The notes beneath the pieces were generated by a model that worked only from the letters and a program-made list of their open reading frames with translations, searched no databases and was not told the DNA's origin. Source: Natronohydrobacter sp. (lineage in GTDB: Bacteria > Pseudomonadota > Alphaproteobacteria > Rhodobacterales > Rhodobacteraceae). Taken from it: 64,000 nt of DNA. Position 1 is the first letter of the stretch. Each line of letters starts with the position of its first letter. The translations under genes were made by a program, and so were the position numbers. The DNA lies in assembly GCA_030603695.1 (NCBI GenBank), contig JAUVXF010000014.1, positions 1-64,000 on the forward strand, given 5' to 3'. Of the stretch, positions 30,152 to 39,559 are shown one piece after another.

Positions 30152-30451
30152 ATGGAGAAACATCCCGTTGAATTGATGCTGAAGGGCTATGGGCTGACAA
30201 CAGCGGAAATGACCTACCGCATGCCGGATCACACCCATGTTCTGAACACCTATCTTTGGCAAGATTACGATCTGGCGCCAGATTATCCGCGCCTGTTTGA
30301 ATTTATCGAATTCTGGCACAGCACGATTGAGGGGCCACTTCATTCGGTGCGCTTTACGCATCGCAAGCAGCTGTCGGCCGGAGAGTGGCGGCATGTTGTG
30401 GGCGAATTTGACATTGGCAAATTCACCAAACGCAATTTGCGGCTGCATTAG
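30152..30451 (+). CDS. Usg-like protein
   Basis: A 99-residue protein of the small Usg family (PF06233), found mainly in Alphaproteobacteria and of unknown function. Recognisable are LMLKGYGLTTAEMTYRMPDH near the start and FIEFWHSTIEGPLHSV in the middle. The ATG follows an aaaggggg ribosome site at 30138-30145. Divergent from gyrA across about 190 bases that must carry both promoters. Confidence 0.8.
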   Translation: MEKHPVELMLKGYGLTTAEMTYRMPDHTHVLNTYLWQDYDLAPDYPRLFEFIEFWHSTIEGPLHSVRFTHRKQLSAGEWRHVVGEFDIGKFTKRNLRLH

Positions 30452-30475
30452 CATTAGCCGCCATCAGCGCTTGGC

Positions 30476-30697
30476 CTATGACGCCGCGCCCAAGGCTTCT
30501 TGCAGCACAAAGACCCGAATGGCAGAGGCCAGCCCGATATCACCGCGCGCGGCGTCTATTTCGGCGGCAAGCTGGTTCAGCGGCATGTCCCGCGCCTGTG
30601 CAATGCGCCGAAATTCGCGCCAGAACAGATCTTCCAGCGAAACAGATGTGCGATGGCCGCGCAATGTCAGCGAGTGTTTGACGGGGCGGCCATTCAT
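30476..30697 (-). CDS. Ribbon-helix-helix domain protein
   Basis: A 73-residue protein with a beta strand (HSLTLRGHRTSVSLEDLFW) followed by two helices (EFRRIAQARDMPLNQLAAEID and the rest), the ribbon-helix-helix fold of the RHH_4 type (PF13467). It would bind DNA as a dimer and regulate transcription; targets are unknown. The start overlaps the stop of the DUF4169 gene (ATGA), so the pair is co-translated. It converges on the Usg gene. Confidence 0.82.
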   Translation of the reverse strand: MNGRPVKHSLTLRGHRTSVSLEDLFWREFRRIAQARDMPLNQLAAEIDAARGDIGLASAIRVFVLQEALGAAS

Positions 30698-30876
30698 TCT
30701 TCGCGCTCGCGCTGATGTGCGTCCAGATGCGCGCGCGCTTTTGTGGCCTGCGCCTCTTGCATCGCGCGCTCTGCCTTGCTGCGCCCGTGTTTAGCGGCAT
30801 TGGCATCTGCCAGCTTGCGCGCTTGTGCGCGGCTGGCCTGTTTGCGGGCAGTGCGAAGGTTGATAATCTGGGTCAT
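30694..30876 (-). CDS. DUF4169-type small protein
   Basis: A 60-residue, highly charged, Ala/Lys/Arg-rich protein beginning MTQIINLRTARKQASRAQ, the DUF4169 opening. It is predicted as one long helix. Function unknown. It sits directly before the ribbon-helix-helix gene and overlaps it, a pairing common in this group. Start 30876 is chosen because the longer frame lacks family features. Confidence 0.8.
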   Translation of the reverse strand: MTQIINLRTARKQASRAQARKLADANAAKHGRSKAERAMQEAQATKARAHLDAHQREREE

Positions 30877-30921
30877 GCGCAGATGGTAGCGAGGGCAGGG
30901 GCGCCAGCGCAACAGGAAAAC

Positions 30922-30943
30922 GCGCGCCCCCGAAGGGGCGCGC
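30922..30943 (-). terminator. Intrinsic terminator of fumC
   Basis: On the minus strand a 9-bp GC stem (30935-30943 with 30922-30930) closes on a UUCG tetraloop and is followed by GTTTTCC. It lies just behind the fumC stop. Confidence 0.85.
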
Positions 30944-30950
30944 AAAAGCC

Positions 30951-32345
30951 TTAGTCTTTCGGGCCGATCATATCTTCCGGGCGCACAACGCGGTCAAAGG
31001 TTTCGGCATCGACAAAGCCCAGCGCAATGGCCTCTTCCTTCAGGGTGGTGCCGTTTTTATGCGCGGTCTTGGCAACCTTGGTTGCATTGTCATAGCCGAT
31101 TGTCGGCGCAAGCGCCGTGACCAGCATCAGCGATTCTTTCATCAGCCTGTCAATGCGTTCGACATTGGCTTGCGTGCCCACCACCATGTTATCGGTGAAG
31201 CTGGACGCCGCATCGCCCAAAAGCTGCATGGATTGCAGCACATTATAGCTCATCATCGGGTTATAGACATTCAACTCGAAATGGCCCTGCGAGCCTGCAA
31301 AACCCACTGCGGCATCATTGCCCATGACATGCGCGCACACCATTGTCAGTGCTTCGGCCTGTGTGGGGTTTACCTTGCCGGGCATGATGGAACTGCCGGG
31401 TTCATTTTCCGGCAAGATCAATTCCCCAAGGCCAGAGCGCGGGCCAGAGCCAAGAAGCCGCATGTCATTGGCAATCTTGAACAGGCTGGCAGCCACGGTT
31501 TTCAGCGCGCCAGAGAACATGACCATCGCATCATGCGCGGCCAAAGCCTCGAACTTGTTGGGGGCGGTGACAAAGGGCAGGTTGGTGATTTCGGCCAGAT
31601 GGCCCGCCACTTTCACATCCCAGCCCTTGCGGGTGTTCAGCCCTGTGCCAACGGCGGTGCCGCCCTGTGCCAATTCATAGATATGGGGCAGGCACATATT
31701 CACCCGCGCAATCCCCATTTTCACCTGATGGGCATAGCCGCCAAATTCCTGCCCCAGTGTCAGCGGCGTTGCATCCTGTGTATGGGTGCGGCCAATCTTG
31801 ATGATATCCTTGAATTCCTCGGATTTCGCAGCCAGTGCGGCATGCAGCTTGTGCAGCCCCGGCAACAAGACATCGCGCGCCAGCATGGCAATGGCCACAT
31901 GCATCGCGGTTGGGAATGTATCATTCGAGGATTGGCCCATATTCACATGGTCATTTGGGTGAACCGGGTCTTTTGATCCCAGAGTGCCGCCCAAAATCTC
32001 TATGGCGCGATTCGAGATCACCTCATTGGCGTTCATGTTGGATTGCGTGCCAGACCCTGTTTGCCACACAACAAGGGGGAAGTTGTCATCAAACTTGCCC
32101 TCGAACACCTCGCGCGCCGCCTGTACCATGGCTGTGCCGCGTGTGCTGTCCAGCGTGCCCTGTTCCATATTCACCAGCGCGCAGGCCCATTTGATCGCAC
32201 CAAGCGCACGGATAATGGGCACGGGCTGGCGTTCCCAGCCAATCGGAAAGTTCAGGATAGAGCGCTGTGTTTGCGCGCCCCAATATTTGTCAGAGGGCAC
32301 GTCCAGCGGGCCAAAGCTGTCGGTCTCACGGCGGGTAGCGGTCAT
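30951..32345 (-). CDS. fumC: Class II fumarate hydratase
   Basis: A 464-residue oxygen-stable, iron-free fumarase of the TCA cycle. The superfamily signature [11 protein letters not shown] (about residue 317) forms the mobile catalytic loop, and the catalytic histidine region is [17 protein letters not shown]. The N-terminal [22 protein letters not shown] is typical of FumC. Length is the family norm. Own terminator downstream, separate from sspB. Confidence 0.96.
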   Translation of the reverse strand: MTATRRETDSFGPLDVPSDKYWGAQTQRSILNFPIGWERQPVPIIRALGAIKWACALVNMEQGTLDSTRGTAMVQAAREVFEGKFDDNFPLVVWQTGSGTQSNMNANEVISNRAIEILGGTLGSKDPVHPNDHVNMGQSSNDTFPTAMHVAIAMLARDVLLPGLHKLHAALAAKSEEFKDIIKIGRTHTQDATPLTLGQEFGGYAHQVKMGIARVNMCLPHIYELAQGGTAVGTGLNTRKGWDVKVAGHLAEITNLPFVTAPNKFEALAAHDAMVMFSGALKTVAASLFKIANDMRLLGSGPRSGLGELILPENEPGSSIMPGKVNPTQAEALTMVCAHVMGNDAAVGFAGSQGHFELNVYNPMMSYNVLQSMQLLGDAASSFTDNMVVGTQANVERIDRLMKESLMLVTALAPTIGYDNATKVAKTAHKNGTTLKEEAIALGFVDAETFDRVVRPEDMIGPKD

Positions 32346-32449
32346 GCGCAGGCTCCTTGCAGCATTTATCTGCCGCTGTCCTTAGCCCGTGACTGTGGTA
32401 AAATCAATCGGCATGCCACGGCATACCGAATGCTTGCGCAAGCACCGCA

Positions 32450-32911
32450 TTATTTGCGGAAGCGATCCAGACTGACAACCTCGCCACCCTTCTCTTCGGG
32501 CTTGGCATCTTCCATCATGGGCGCTTCGTCATCCTCGTCTTCGTCGTCATCGTCATCATGATGCAATTCAAACCGCAGGCCAAATTCGACCGAGGGATCG
32601 ACAAAGGTGGAGATCGAATCGAAGGGAATATAAAGAGGTTCTGGCGAATTTCCGAAATTCAGCGTGATTGCAAATCCCTCATCATCGACAATCAGATTGT
32701 CAAACCAGTGCTGCACCACCAGCGTGATTTCTTCGGGGTAGCGCTGACGCAGCCAATCGGCCATCTGCATGCCGGGATGAGTGGTGTCGATCGTGATGAA
32801 GAAATGATGCTCGCCGGGCAAGCCATGCTGGGCAACATCATCCATAACCCGGCGGATCAAGCCCCGCATGGCGTCATGCATCAGGTTGCCATACTCAATT
32901 CCGCGACTCAT
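32450..32911 (-). CDS. sspB: SspB-family ClpXP adaptor
   Basis: A 153-residue SspB-like adaptor (PF04386) that delivers ssrA-tagged proteins to ClpXP. The substrate-binding domain spans about residues 1-115 (HHFFITIDTTHPGMQMADWLRQRYPEEITLV is its core, read here in pieces). A run of Asp/Glu (about 118-130) links to the C-terminal peptide GGEVVSLDRFRK, the ClpX zinc-domain docking tail. The gene is preceded by ggaagagaggg. ClpX and ClpP are encoded 17-20 kb away in this window. Confidence 0.9.
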   Translation of the reverse strand: MSRGIEYGNLMHDAMRGLIRRVMDDVAQHGLPGEHHFFITIDTTHPGMQMADWLRQRYPEEITLVVQHWFDNLIVDDEGFAITLNFGNSPEPLYIPFDSISTFVDPSVEFGLRFELHHDDDDDEDEDDEAPMMEDAKPEEKGGEVVSLDRFRK

Positions 32912-33047
32912 ACGCCCTCTCTTCCTTATAGGCCAAGCATAGGGGTTTCAGACACGATGAAAACCCCTGTCGCAAGCGCAAAATCAAAAATTCTGCATCT
33001 GCCTTTGCGCTGCCTGCACAACGGGCGCGCCGCTATGGGCAGGCAGC

Positions 33048-33074
33048 AAAAAAGGGGCGCAATCCGCGCCCCTT
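33048..33074 (-). terminator. Intrinsic terminator of sodB
   Basis: On the minus strand a 9-bp stem (33066-33074 with 33052-33060) is followed by a run of T's (33048-33053 as A's on the plus strand). It lies 26 bases past the sodB stop. Confidence 0.88.
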
Positions 33075-33099
33075 GTTTCAGTCTCGCAGTCCTGCCCGA

Positions 33100-33699
33100 T
33101 TACATGCGCGCAGCAACGTTTTCCCAGTTTACCAGCTTCTCCAGGAAGTTGGTCAGATAGGCGGGGCGTTTGTTGCGGAAATCAATGTAATAGCTGTGCT
33201 CCCACACATCGCAGCCCAGAAGCGCTGTCTGGCCAAAGCAAAGCGGGTTCACGCCATTTTCGGTTTTGGTCACTTTCAGCGACCCGTCCTTGTCTTTCAC
33301 CAGCCAGCACCAGCCAGAGCCGAACTGCCCTGCGCCCGCGGCCGAAAACGCCTCTTTGAACGCATCGACAGAGCCAAAGCTTTCAACCAGCGCCTTTTCC
33401 AACGCGCCCGGCATGCCGGTTTGTGCAGGCCCCATCATTTCCCAGAACTGCACATGGTTCCAATGCTGGCTGGCATTGTTGAAGATGCCAGATTGCGCCA
33501 CGGCACCTGCCTGATAAGTGCCGGTGATGATATCCTCCAGCGATTTGCCTTCCCATTCGGTGCCGGCAATCAGCTTGTTGCCATTATCCACATAGGCTTT
33601 GTGGTGGATATCGTGGTGAAATTCCATCGTTTCCGCACTCATGCCAAAGGGGGCGAGCGCATCATGCGCATAGGGAAGATCGGGAAGGGTAAAAGCCAT
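33100..33699 (-). CDS. sodB: Iron-type superoxide dismutase
   Basis: A 199-residue Fe/Mn superoxide dismutase. Metal ligands are His28 (MEFHHDIHH), His82 (HWNHVQFW), and Asp and His in CDVWEHSYY. Gln78 in NNASQHWNH is at the position that marks iron enzymes in E. coli SodB, so iron is the likely metal. Start is the ATG at 33699; the frame stays open far upstream, but there it overlaps the sarcosine oxidase gene and has no SOD features. Confidence 0.95.
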   Translation of the reverse strand: MAFTLPDLPYAHDALAPFGMSAETMEFHHDIHHKAYVDNGNKLIAGTEWEGKSLEDIITGTYQAGAVAQSGIFNNASQHWNHVQFWEMMGPAQTGMPGALEKALVESFGSVDAFKEAFSAAGAGQFGSGWCWLVKDKDGSLKVTKTENGVNPLCFGQTALLGCDVWEHSYYIDFRNKRPAYLTNFLEKLVNWENVAARM

Positions 33700-33791
33700 T
33701 GTTTCCTCGTCTGTGGTTATGGTTTCGTTGCCCTGAATAAGGGCCTTACCCCCCCCAAGGTCAAGGGGCAGGGACAAATTAGTCCCCTTTG

Positions 33792-34358
33792 TCAGGCATA
33801 AAGCCCCGGTTCTGAACCCGGCGCGGCGGCTGTGGACAGCAGATCGAACATATACCCCGCGACAGAGCGGAAACAGACAAGATGCACCTCTTGCGGGCCG
33901 CTGACCCAGATTGCGGCGGCCACCTGTGCCGCGCGGGTGCGCCGGATGTCGCCTTCTGCCATCGCGCCAAAATCGACAGGGCACAGTTTTGCCAGCGCAT
34001 CGCGCCAGCCCGGCCCGGAGAGGGTGAAAACCGCCCGCGCATCTGACACATTGGCCACAGTTGCAAATTCCCCCGCCAGCGCCTGCGCCAGCGTGGCCAC
34101 CAGTGCAGGGGCCTGCGCATAGGGGCACAGGATCAGCACCTCGTCCGGCGACATCCAAGCCAGCGCAAAGCCTTCTGCCCGCGTCACCTTGCGTTGGGCG
34201 GGCAGAGCGCAGCCTGTCGCATTGTGCAAGGCCGCCGCCAGCGTGCCAGAGGCCAGATCGCCGCGCAACGTGATCATACCGTGCAAGCCTGCCTCGCGCA
34301 CTTGCACAAAGCCCGAAAATTCCGCGCCGGGCAGCGCACTGGTGGCCAGATCAGACAT
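33792..34358 (-). CDS. soxG: Sarcosine oxidase gamma subunit
   Basis: A 188-residue gamma subunit of heterotetrameric sarcosine oxidase. Typical pieces are ALAWMSPDEVLIL, a middle stretch ANVSDARAVFTLSGPGWRD, and EVHLVCFRSVAGYMFDLL near the end. It has no cofactor site of its own and stabilises the alpha subunit's folate domain. The ATG at 34358 overlaps the end of soxA by 8 bases, the usual arrangement, and it is the last gene of the operon. Confidence 0.92.
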   Translation of the reverse strand: MSDLATSALPGAEFSGFVQVREAGLHGMITLRGDLASGTLAAALHNATGCALPAQRKVTRAEGFALAWMSPDEVLILCPYAQAPALVATLAQALAGEFATVANVSDARAVFTLSGPGWRDALAKLCPVDFGAMAEGDIRRTRAAQVAAAIWVSGPQEVHLVCFRSVAGYMFDLLSTAAAPGSEPGLYA

Positions 34359-37353
34359 TTTGCTTTGCCCCGTCCTTGTCATAGAAAACCGGATCGACAA
34401 TCCGCGCCGTGATGCGCGTCTTGCCCTCGCCTGCAAAGCTTAGCACCTCGCCCATCCGCGCCGGCCCGCGTTCTACCAGCCCCAGCGCAATCCCACGCCC
34501 CAGAGTGGCGGAAAAATAGCTGGATGTTACGCGCCCTTCCGTGATGGCCTGCTTATTGGCGTTCAGCCCCGCTTTCACCGCCAGCGCGCCATGCGGCAGA
34601 ACCGATCCATCCACGGTTTCCAAGCCCACCAACTGCCAGCGCAGCGGGTTTTGCATGGCGCTGCGTTCCATTCCGCGCTTGCCAAGGAAATCGTCTTTTT
34701 TCTTGCTGATCGCCCAGTTCAGCCCGAGATCCTGCGGAATGACCGTGCCATCGGTTTCATCCCCGATCATGATAAAGCCCTTTTCGGCACGCAGGATATG
34801 CAAGGCCTCTGTGCCGTAAGGCATGATCCCCATATCTGCGCCCTCGGCCATCAGCCTGTCCCAGAAGGCGCGGGCCTGACTGGCGGGAATGGCAATCTCG
34901 AAGCTCAACTCGCCCGAAAAGCTGATACGGAACACGCGCGCATCAAACCCGCCGATCTTGCCCTCGCGCCAGCCCATGAAGGGCAGGGCCTGTGCGCCAA
35001 GATCCATGCCGCCCAACCGTTCCAGCAACACGCGCGCTTTGGGGCCGACAACGGCGATTTGCGCGAATTGCTCTGTCAGGTTCACGACATGCACCTTCCA
35101 GTCCCACCATTCGCATTGCAGCCAGTCTTCCATCCAGCCATGCACATGATCGGCCCCGCCAGAGGTGGTGTGAACAAGGAAAGATTGCTCATCCAGCCGC
35201 GCCACCACGCCATCATCCATCAGAAAGCCGTTTTCAGTGCACATCAGCCCATAGCGGCAGGCACCGGGTTTCAGGCTGCTCATCATATTGGTGTAGAGCA
35301 TATCCAGAAACTTGCCCGCATCCGGCCCGCGCACAAGCAGTTTCCCAAGGGTAGAGGCATCGAGCAGCGCCACATTCTCGCGGGCATTGCGCACCTCGCG
35401 GTTGACCGCGTCATGGCGCTTTTCGCCGGGGCGCAGGTAGGTGTAGGGCCTGCGCCACTGGCCCACGGGTTCCCAGTCTGCGCCATGGGCAGCGTGCCAA
35501 TCCATTAGCGGGGTTTTGCGCAAGGGCTGGAAGGTTGCGCCGCGCGCCTCTGCCCCGATCGCACCAAGCGAGATGGGGGTATAGGGCGGGCGGAATGTGG
35601 TTGTGCCTGTGGCCGGAATGGGCTGGCCCAGTGCATCGGACAGCACGGCAAGCCCGTTTATATTGCTCAGCTTGCCCTGATCCGTGGCCATGCCCAAGGT
35701 GGTGTAGCGCTTGGTATGCTCTACCGAGTGATATCCTTCGCGGGCGGCCAATTGCACATCTGCAACTTTTACATCATTCTGGAAATCCAGCCACATTTTC
35801 GTGCGCAGGTCATATTCTGCCCTGCGCGGCATGATCCAGACAGGCTCCATCGGGGCCTCTGACTCCAATTTTTCTTGAGCCGGGGCAGGCGTGAGGGGGG
35901 CAGAGACCGCCTTTTGGCCTGCCCCATGCGCCCCTTCCAGAACCGCCCCAAGATCACCATTCGCCGCGCCGCAAACTTGCACAAATCCTGCACCATCCGC
36001 CCCGAGGGGCGGGCGGGACGGATCGGGGCGGAAGAAATGGCCCCTGTCATCCCACAGCAGCTTGCCGCCGCAATGTGACCACAGATGCACCACAGGCGAC
36101 CAGCCGCCCGACATGGCCACGGCATCGCAACTGAATGTGTCGGTATAGGCCGTGCCCTTGCTGTCAATGCGGCATACCTCTACCCCGGTCACGCATTTGC
36201 GGCCTTTGACTTTGCGAATGCCTTTGCCCGTGAGAACGCGAATGCCCAAGGCGCGCGCGGCCTCTGGCAAGGGGCCTGTGGCATGGGCGCGCGCATCGAT
36301 CACGGCAGGCACGCCAATGCCCGCCTTGCGCAGTGCAATCGCGCTGCGATAGGCATCATCGTTATTGGTGACGACCACCACCTCGCGCCCCGGCGCGATG
36401 GCGTAATTCACCAGATAATCGCGCATGGCAGAGGCCAGCATCACACCGGGCAGATCATTGCCCGCAAAGGACAAAGGCCGCTCTATCGCGCCAGTGGCGG
36501 TGATGATCCGGCGCGCGCGCATCCTCCACAACCGGTGGCGCGGGGCGTCCAGATCGGGCGCGTGATCTGTCACACGCTCATACCCCAGCACATAGCCATG
36601 ATCATGCACCCCCGCCCCCATGCAGCGCAGACGCAGTTGCACATTGGGCAGCGCCGCCAGTTTGGCCAAGGTGGTCTCTATCCAGTTTTGCGCGGGGGCG
36701 CCGTCAATTTCCACGCCGTCCACAGGCGCGCGCCCGCCCCAATGGGCGGTCTGTTCCCACAGCACCACCCGCGCGCCCGCCTGCGCGGCACTGAGCGCGG
36801 CTTGCAGCCCGGCAATGCCCCCGCCAATGACCAGCAGATCGCAAAAGGCGTAAATCTGTTCATAGCGGTTGGGATCACGCGCTTCCGGGGCCGGGGCCTT
36901 GCCCAAGCCCGCAGAGCGGCGGATGATCGGCTCATAGACATGTTTCCAGAAGGCGCGGGGCTGCAAAAAGGTTTTGTAATAAAACCCCGCTGTCAGGAAT
37001 TGCGGCACCAGATTATTGACCGCGAGAAGATCGAAATCGAGGCTGGGCCAATGGTTCTGGCTTTCGGCCACAAGCCCTTCAAACAATTCTGTCGTGGTGG
37101 CGCGCTGGTTCGGCTCGAAGCTGTTGCCTGACCCAAGCCCGACAAGCGCATTGGGTTCTTCCGCACCAGAGGCCACGATCCCGCGCGGGCGGTGATATTT
37201 GAACGACCGCCCCACAAGCATCTGGCCATTGGCCAACAGACCAGCCGCCAGCGTATCGCCCGCAAACCCTGTGAAGCTTTTGCCATTGAAGCGGAATGTC
37301 TGCGGGGCCGCACGATTGATCAGCCGCCCGCCTTGCGCCAGTCGATAGCTCAT
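34351..37353 (-). CDS. soxA: Sarcosine oxidase alpha subunit
   Basis: A 1000-residue subunit that, with beta, oxidatively demethylates sarcosine to glycine and moves the one-carbon unit to THF as 5,10-methylene-THF, with hydrogen peroxide as by-product. Residues 1-100 form a ferredoxin-like domain (FNGKSFTGFAGDTLAAGLLANG). A Rossmann domain follows (LLVIGGGIAGLQAALSA) for NAD. The last 390 residues are a GCV_T-type folate domain (FLVHTTSGGADHVHGWMEDW). The stop of soxD and the soxA start share TAATG. Frame extends upstream to 37482 but inside soxD. Confidence 0.96.
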   Translation of the reverse strand: MSYRLAQGGRLINRAAPQTFRFNGKSFTGFAGDTLAAGLLANGQMLVGRSFKYHRPRGIVASGAEEPNALVGLGSGNSFEPNQRATTTELFEGLVAESQNHWPSLDFDLLAVNNLVPQFLTAGFYYKTFLQPRAFWKHVYEPIIRRSAGLGKAPAPEARDPNRYEQIYAFCDLLVIGGGIAGLQAALSAAQAGARVVLWEQTAHWGGRAPVDGVEIDGAPAQNWIETTLAKLAALPNVQLRLRCMGAGVHDHGYVLGYERVTDHAPDLDAPRHRLWRMRARRIITATGAIERPLSFAGNDLPGVMLASAMRDYLVNYAIAPGREVVVVTNNDDAYRSAIALRKAGIGVPAVIDARAHATGPLPEAARALGIRVLTGKGIRKVKGRKCVTGVEVCRIDSKGTAYTDTFSCDAVAMSGGWSPVVHLWSHCGGKLLWDDRGHFFRPDPSRPPLGADGAGFVQVCGAANGDLGAVLEGAHGAGQKAVSAPLTPAPAQEKLESEAPMEPVWIMPRRAEYDLRTKMWLDFQNDVKVADVQLAAREGYHSVEHTKRYTTLGMATDQGKLSNINGLAVLSDALGQPIPATGTTTFRPPYTPISLGAIGAEARGATFQPLRKTPLMDWHAAHGADWEPVGQWRRPYTYLRPGEKRHDAVNREVRNARENVALLDASTLGKLLVRGPDAGKFLDMLYTNMMSSLKPGACRYGLMCTENGFLMDDGVVARLDEQSFLVHTTSGGADHVHGWMEDWLQCEWWDWKVHVVNLTEQFAQIAVVGPKARVLLERLGGMDLGAQALPFMGWREGKIGGFDARVFRISFSGELSFEIAIPASQARAFWDRLMAEGADMGIMPYGTEALHILRAEKGFIMIGDETDGTVIPQDLGLNWAISKKKDDFLGKRGMERSAMQNPLRWQLVGLETVDGSVLPHGALAVKAGLNANKQAITEGRVTSSYFSATLGRGIALGLVERGPARMGEVLSFAGEGKTRITARIVDPVFYDKDGAKQNV

Positions 37354-37673
37354 TACACCCCCTCCCAATCGGGGCGCTTTTGCGCGATTGTGGCCACCAG
37401 ATCGGCCGGGGGTGTTGTGGTCTGGGCGCGATATGTTCCGAAAACTTCCAGTGTCACTGTATCGCGCGCGGCCAGAAACCATTTGCCGCAGCCATAAGCA
37501 TGGCGCCAGCGTTCAAAATGCACCCCGCGCGGATTTTTGCGGTTGAACATATAGGATTCGTAATCGGCATCGGATGATCCGGGGCCGAAGCGTTTGAGAT
37601 GCGCCTCGCCGCCGGGTTTGAACTCTGTTTCCTCGGCGGTGATGCCGCAATAGGGGCAGGTTAAGACAAGCAT
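37353..37673 (-). CDS. soxD: Sarcosine oxidase delta subunit
   Basis: A 106-residue zinc subunit. It opens MLVLTCPYCGITAEETEF with the CPYC zinc pair, and a later YGCGKWF supplies another ligand cysteine with a histidine just before. It binds the alpha and beta subunits and has no catalytic role. Sits between the small membrane gene and soxA with one-base overlap to soxA. Confidence 0.94.
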   Translation of the reverse strand: MLVLTCPYCGITAEETEFKPGGEAHLKRFGPGSSDADYESYMFNRKNPRGVHFERWRHAYGCGKWFLAARDTVTLEVFGTYRAQTTTPPADLVATIAQKRPDWEGV

Positions 37674-37709
37674 GGCGCGGCCCTTCCAATGGCAGGCTGC
37701 GCCTGCCGC

Positions 37710-37898
37710 TTATTCTGTGGGGATGGTGAAAGCGGGCGGGCGGGTATCCACCAGTGGCCCGGCAAGCCCACCAGTGTTTTGCGCCCAGATGATCCCGGCA
37801 AGCGCGAGGGGCAGGAAAATGCCAACGGCAAATCCCACAAGGCGCTGAGGGTTGCGCGAGAGGTTGGCGGAGAATTGCGAAACTGTCTTGAAGCGCAT
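37710..37898 (-). CDS. Small membrane protein within the sarcosine oxidase operon
   Basis: A 62-residue protein with a basic N-terminus (MRFKTVSQFSANLSRNPQRL), one hydrophobic helix (VGFAVGIFLPLALAGIIWAQ, about residues 21-40) and a Pro-rich outside tail. It would sit in the inner membrane with the basic side in the cytoplasm. I know no function. It lies between soxB and soxD, on the same strand, 36 bases before soxD, so it may tether or regulate the oxidase, or be a transport accessory; inference from position. Confidence 0.7.
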   Translation of the reverse strand: MRFKTVSQFSANLSRNPQRLVGFAVGIFLPLALAGIIWAQNTGGLAGPLVDTRPPAFTIPTE

Positions 37899-38035
37899 GG
37901 ATCATTCCTTTTGTCTGTCACCTGCACAGATAGGAACTGTTTTGCGCGTGTCACGTCTTTGGGCAAGACTTTGGCCGGATTTTTTAGCAAAGCCGATTGC
38001 GGCCCCACCGCCGCACCGTGGAGATATGGAAAGCG

Positions 38036-38089
38036 CCGGGGGCTTTGCCCCCGGACCCCCAGGATATTTGGGCCAAGATGAAAGGGGCA
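38036..38089 (+). repeat. Intergenic repeat copy 1 (hairpin plus conserved tail)
   Basis: An 8-bp GC hairpin (38036-38043 with 38047-38054) is followed by ACCCCCAGG and then ATATTTGGGCCAAGATGAA. The tail is repeated in inverse orientation at 41672-41697. This is a Rhodobacterales-style intergenic repeat. It lies directly behind the soxB stop and before the small membrane gene, so it may partly stop or process the sox transcript there. Confidence 0.7.
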
Positions 38090-38097
38090 AGGCTGTT

Positions 38098-39345
38098 TCA
38101 ATGGGCCACCCCGGCGGCGACGCTTTCATCTATGAAGCGGCCTTCGCGAAAGCGCGTCATAGCGAATTCCGCCGCCAATGGGCCTGGTTCTCCTTTGGCG
38201 ATGAGTTCGGCCATGGCCCAGCCAGAGCCGGGAATGGCCTTGAACCCGCCTGTGCCCCAGCCGCAATTGATGAAGCAATTTCCCAAGGGCGTTTTGGAGA
38301 TGATGGGCGAGCGATCGCCTGTCATATCCACAATCCCGCCCCATTGACGCAGCATCTTGAGCCGCGAGATCATGGGGAAGGTTTCGATCAGGGCGCGCAC
38401 GGTTTCCTCTATATGATGCCAGGAGCCGCGCTGGGTGTAATTGTTGAACCCGTCCGCACCGCCGCCGATGACCATTTCGCCCTTGTCGGATTGCGACATA
38501 TAGCCATGCACCGTATTGGCCATGACCACCACATCCATACAGGGTTTGACAGGTTCCGAGACCAGCGCCTGAAGTGCCACCGATTCCACAGGCAGGCGGA
38601 AGCCCGCCATATCCGCCAGCGCGCCCGAATGCCCTGCCACGACAATGCCCAGCTTGGCGCAGGCAATGCGGCCTTTGGTGGTGTTCACCGCGCTGACCTG
38701 GCCGTTTATGCGTTCTATCCCTGTGACGGCGCATTGTTCGATGATGTGCATGCCCATATCAGAGCAGGCGCGCGCATAGCCCCACGCCACAGCATCATGG
38801 CGCGCCGTGCCCCCGCGTGGCTGCCACAGCGCCCCCAGAACCGGGTAGCGCGGCCCGTCCAGATTGATGATCGGGCACAGTTTTTTCACCTCTGCCGGCG
38901 AGATGAAGCGTGTTTCCACCCCTTGCAGGGCATTGGCGCGTTCTGTGCGCAGATAGCCGCGCTTTTCATGTTCTGTCTGCGCCAGCATCATCACGCCGCG
39001 CGGCGAGAACATGATATTGTAGTTCAGCTGCTGCGACAGGGTTTCGTACAGCGCGCGTGATTTTTCATAAATGGCGGCAGAGGGATCTTGCAGGTAATTT
39101 GAGCGGATGATCGTGGTATTGCGCCCGGTATTGCCCCCGCCAAGCCAGCCTTTTTCTATGACAGCAACATTGCGTATGCCAAAGCGGTGGCCCAGATAAT
39201 AGGCCGTTGCCAGGCCGTGACCGCCTGCGCCGACGATGACCACATCATAGGCATTGCGCGGCTCTGGGCTTTTCCAGGCCTGTGTCCAGCCGGAATGCTG
39301 GCGAAAGGCCTCGCGGGCGATGGCGAAGGCGGAATAGCGGGGCAT
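38098..39345 (-). CDS. soxB: Sarcosine oxidase beta subunit
   Basis: A 415-residue flavoprotein (DAO fold). The FAD site is VVIVGAGGHGLATAYYLG at about residue 33, followed by GGGNTGRNTTIIRSNY, which includes the segment around the flavin. It catalyses the oxidation of sarcosine's methyl group and passes it to the alpha subunit. Start is ATG 39345 with aggag upstream; the open frame further upstream is not part of the protein. First gene of the sox operon. Confidence 0.96.
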   Translation of the reverse strand: MPRYSAFAIAREAFRQHSGWTQAWKSPEPRNAYDVVIVGAGGHGLATAYYLGHRFGIRNVAVIEKGWLGGGNTGRNTTIIRSNYLQDPSAAIYEKSRALYETLSQQLNYNIMFSPRGVMMLAQTEHEKRGYLRTERANALQGVETRFISPAEVKKLCPIINLDGPRYPVLGALWQPRGGTARHDAVAWGYARACSDMGMHIIEQCAVTGIERINGQVSAVNTTKGRIACAKLGIVVAGHSGALADMAGFRLPVESVALQALVSEPVKPCMDVVVMANTVHGYMSQSDKGEMVIGGGADGFNNYTQRGSWHHIEETVRALIETFPMISRLKMLRQWGGIVDMTGDRSPIISKTPLGNCFINCGWGTGGFKAIPGSGWAMAELIAKGEPGPLAAEFAMTRFREGRFIDESVAAGVAH

Positions 39346-39559
39346 TGTGGCGCGCTCCTGCACAAGGGTTTGGTATGCTCTGTCGCTTACCGCAAGCCAG
39401 GGTGATTTTCCAGAAACGTCATTATGAGGGCCAAAACCGAAATCCCGCCCGCCTGCGACCCGGCGTCGCGCCTTGCGCCATTGTGACAGGCTGGCATGGT
39501 TTTCGGCTTTTGCCACAGGCCAAGACAGGATAGAGAGCGGGCGAAGATCAGGAGGTGTC

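Noticed and set aside
32941-32968. Hairpin upstream of sspB as a riboswitch
   Set aside because: Only a short imperfect stem with a bulge; no conserved riboswitch core seen.
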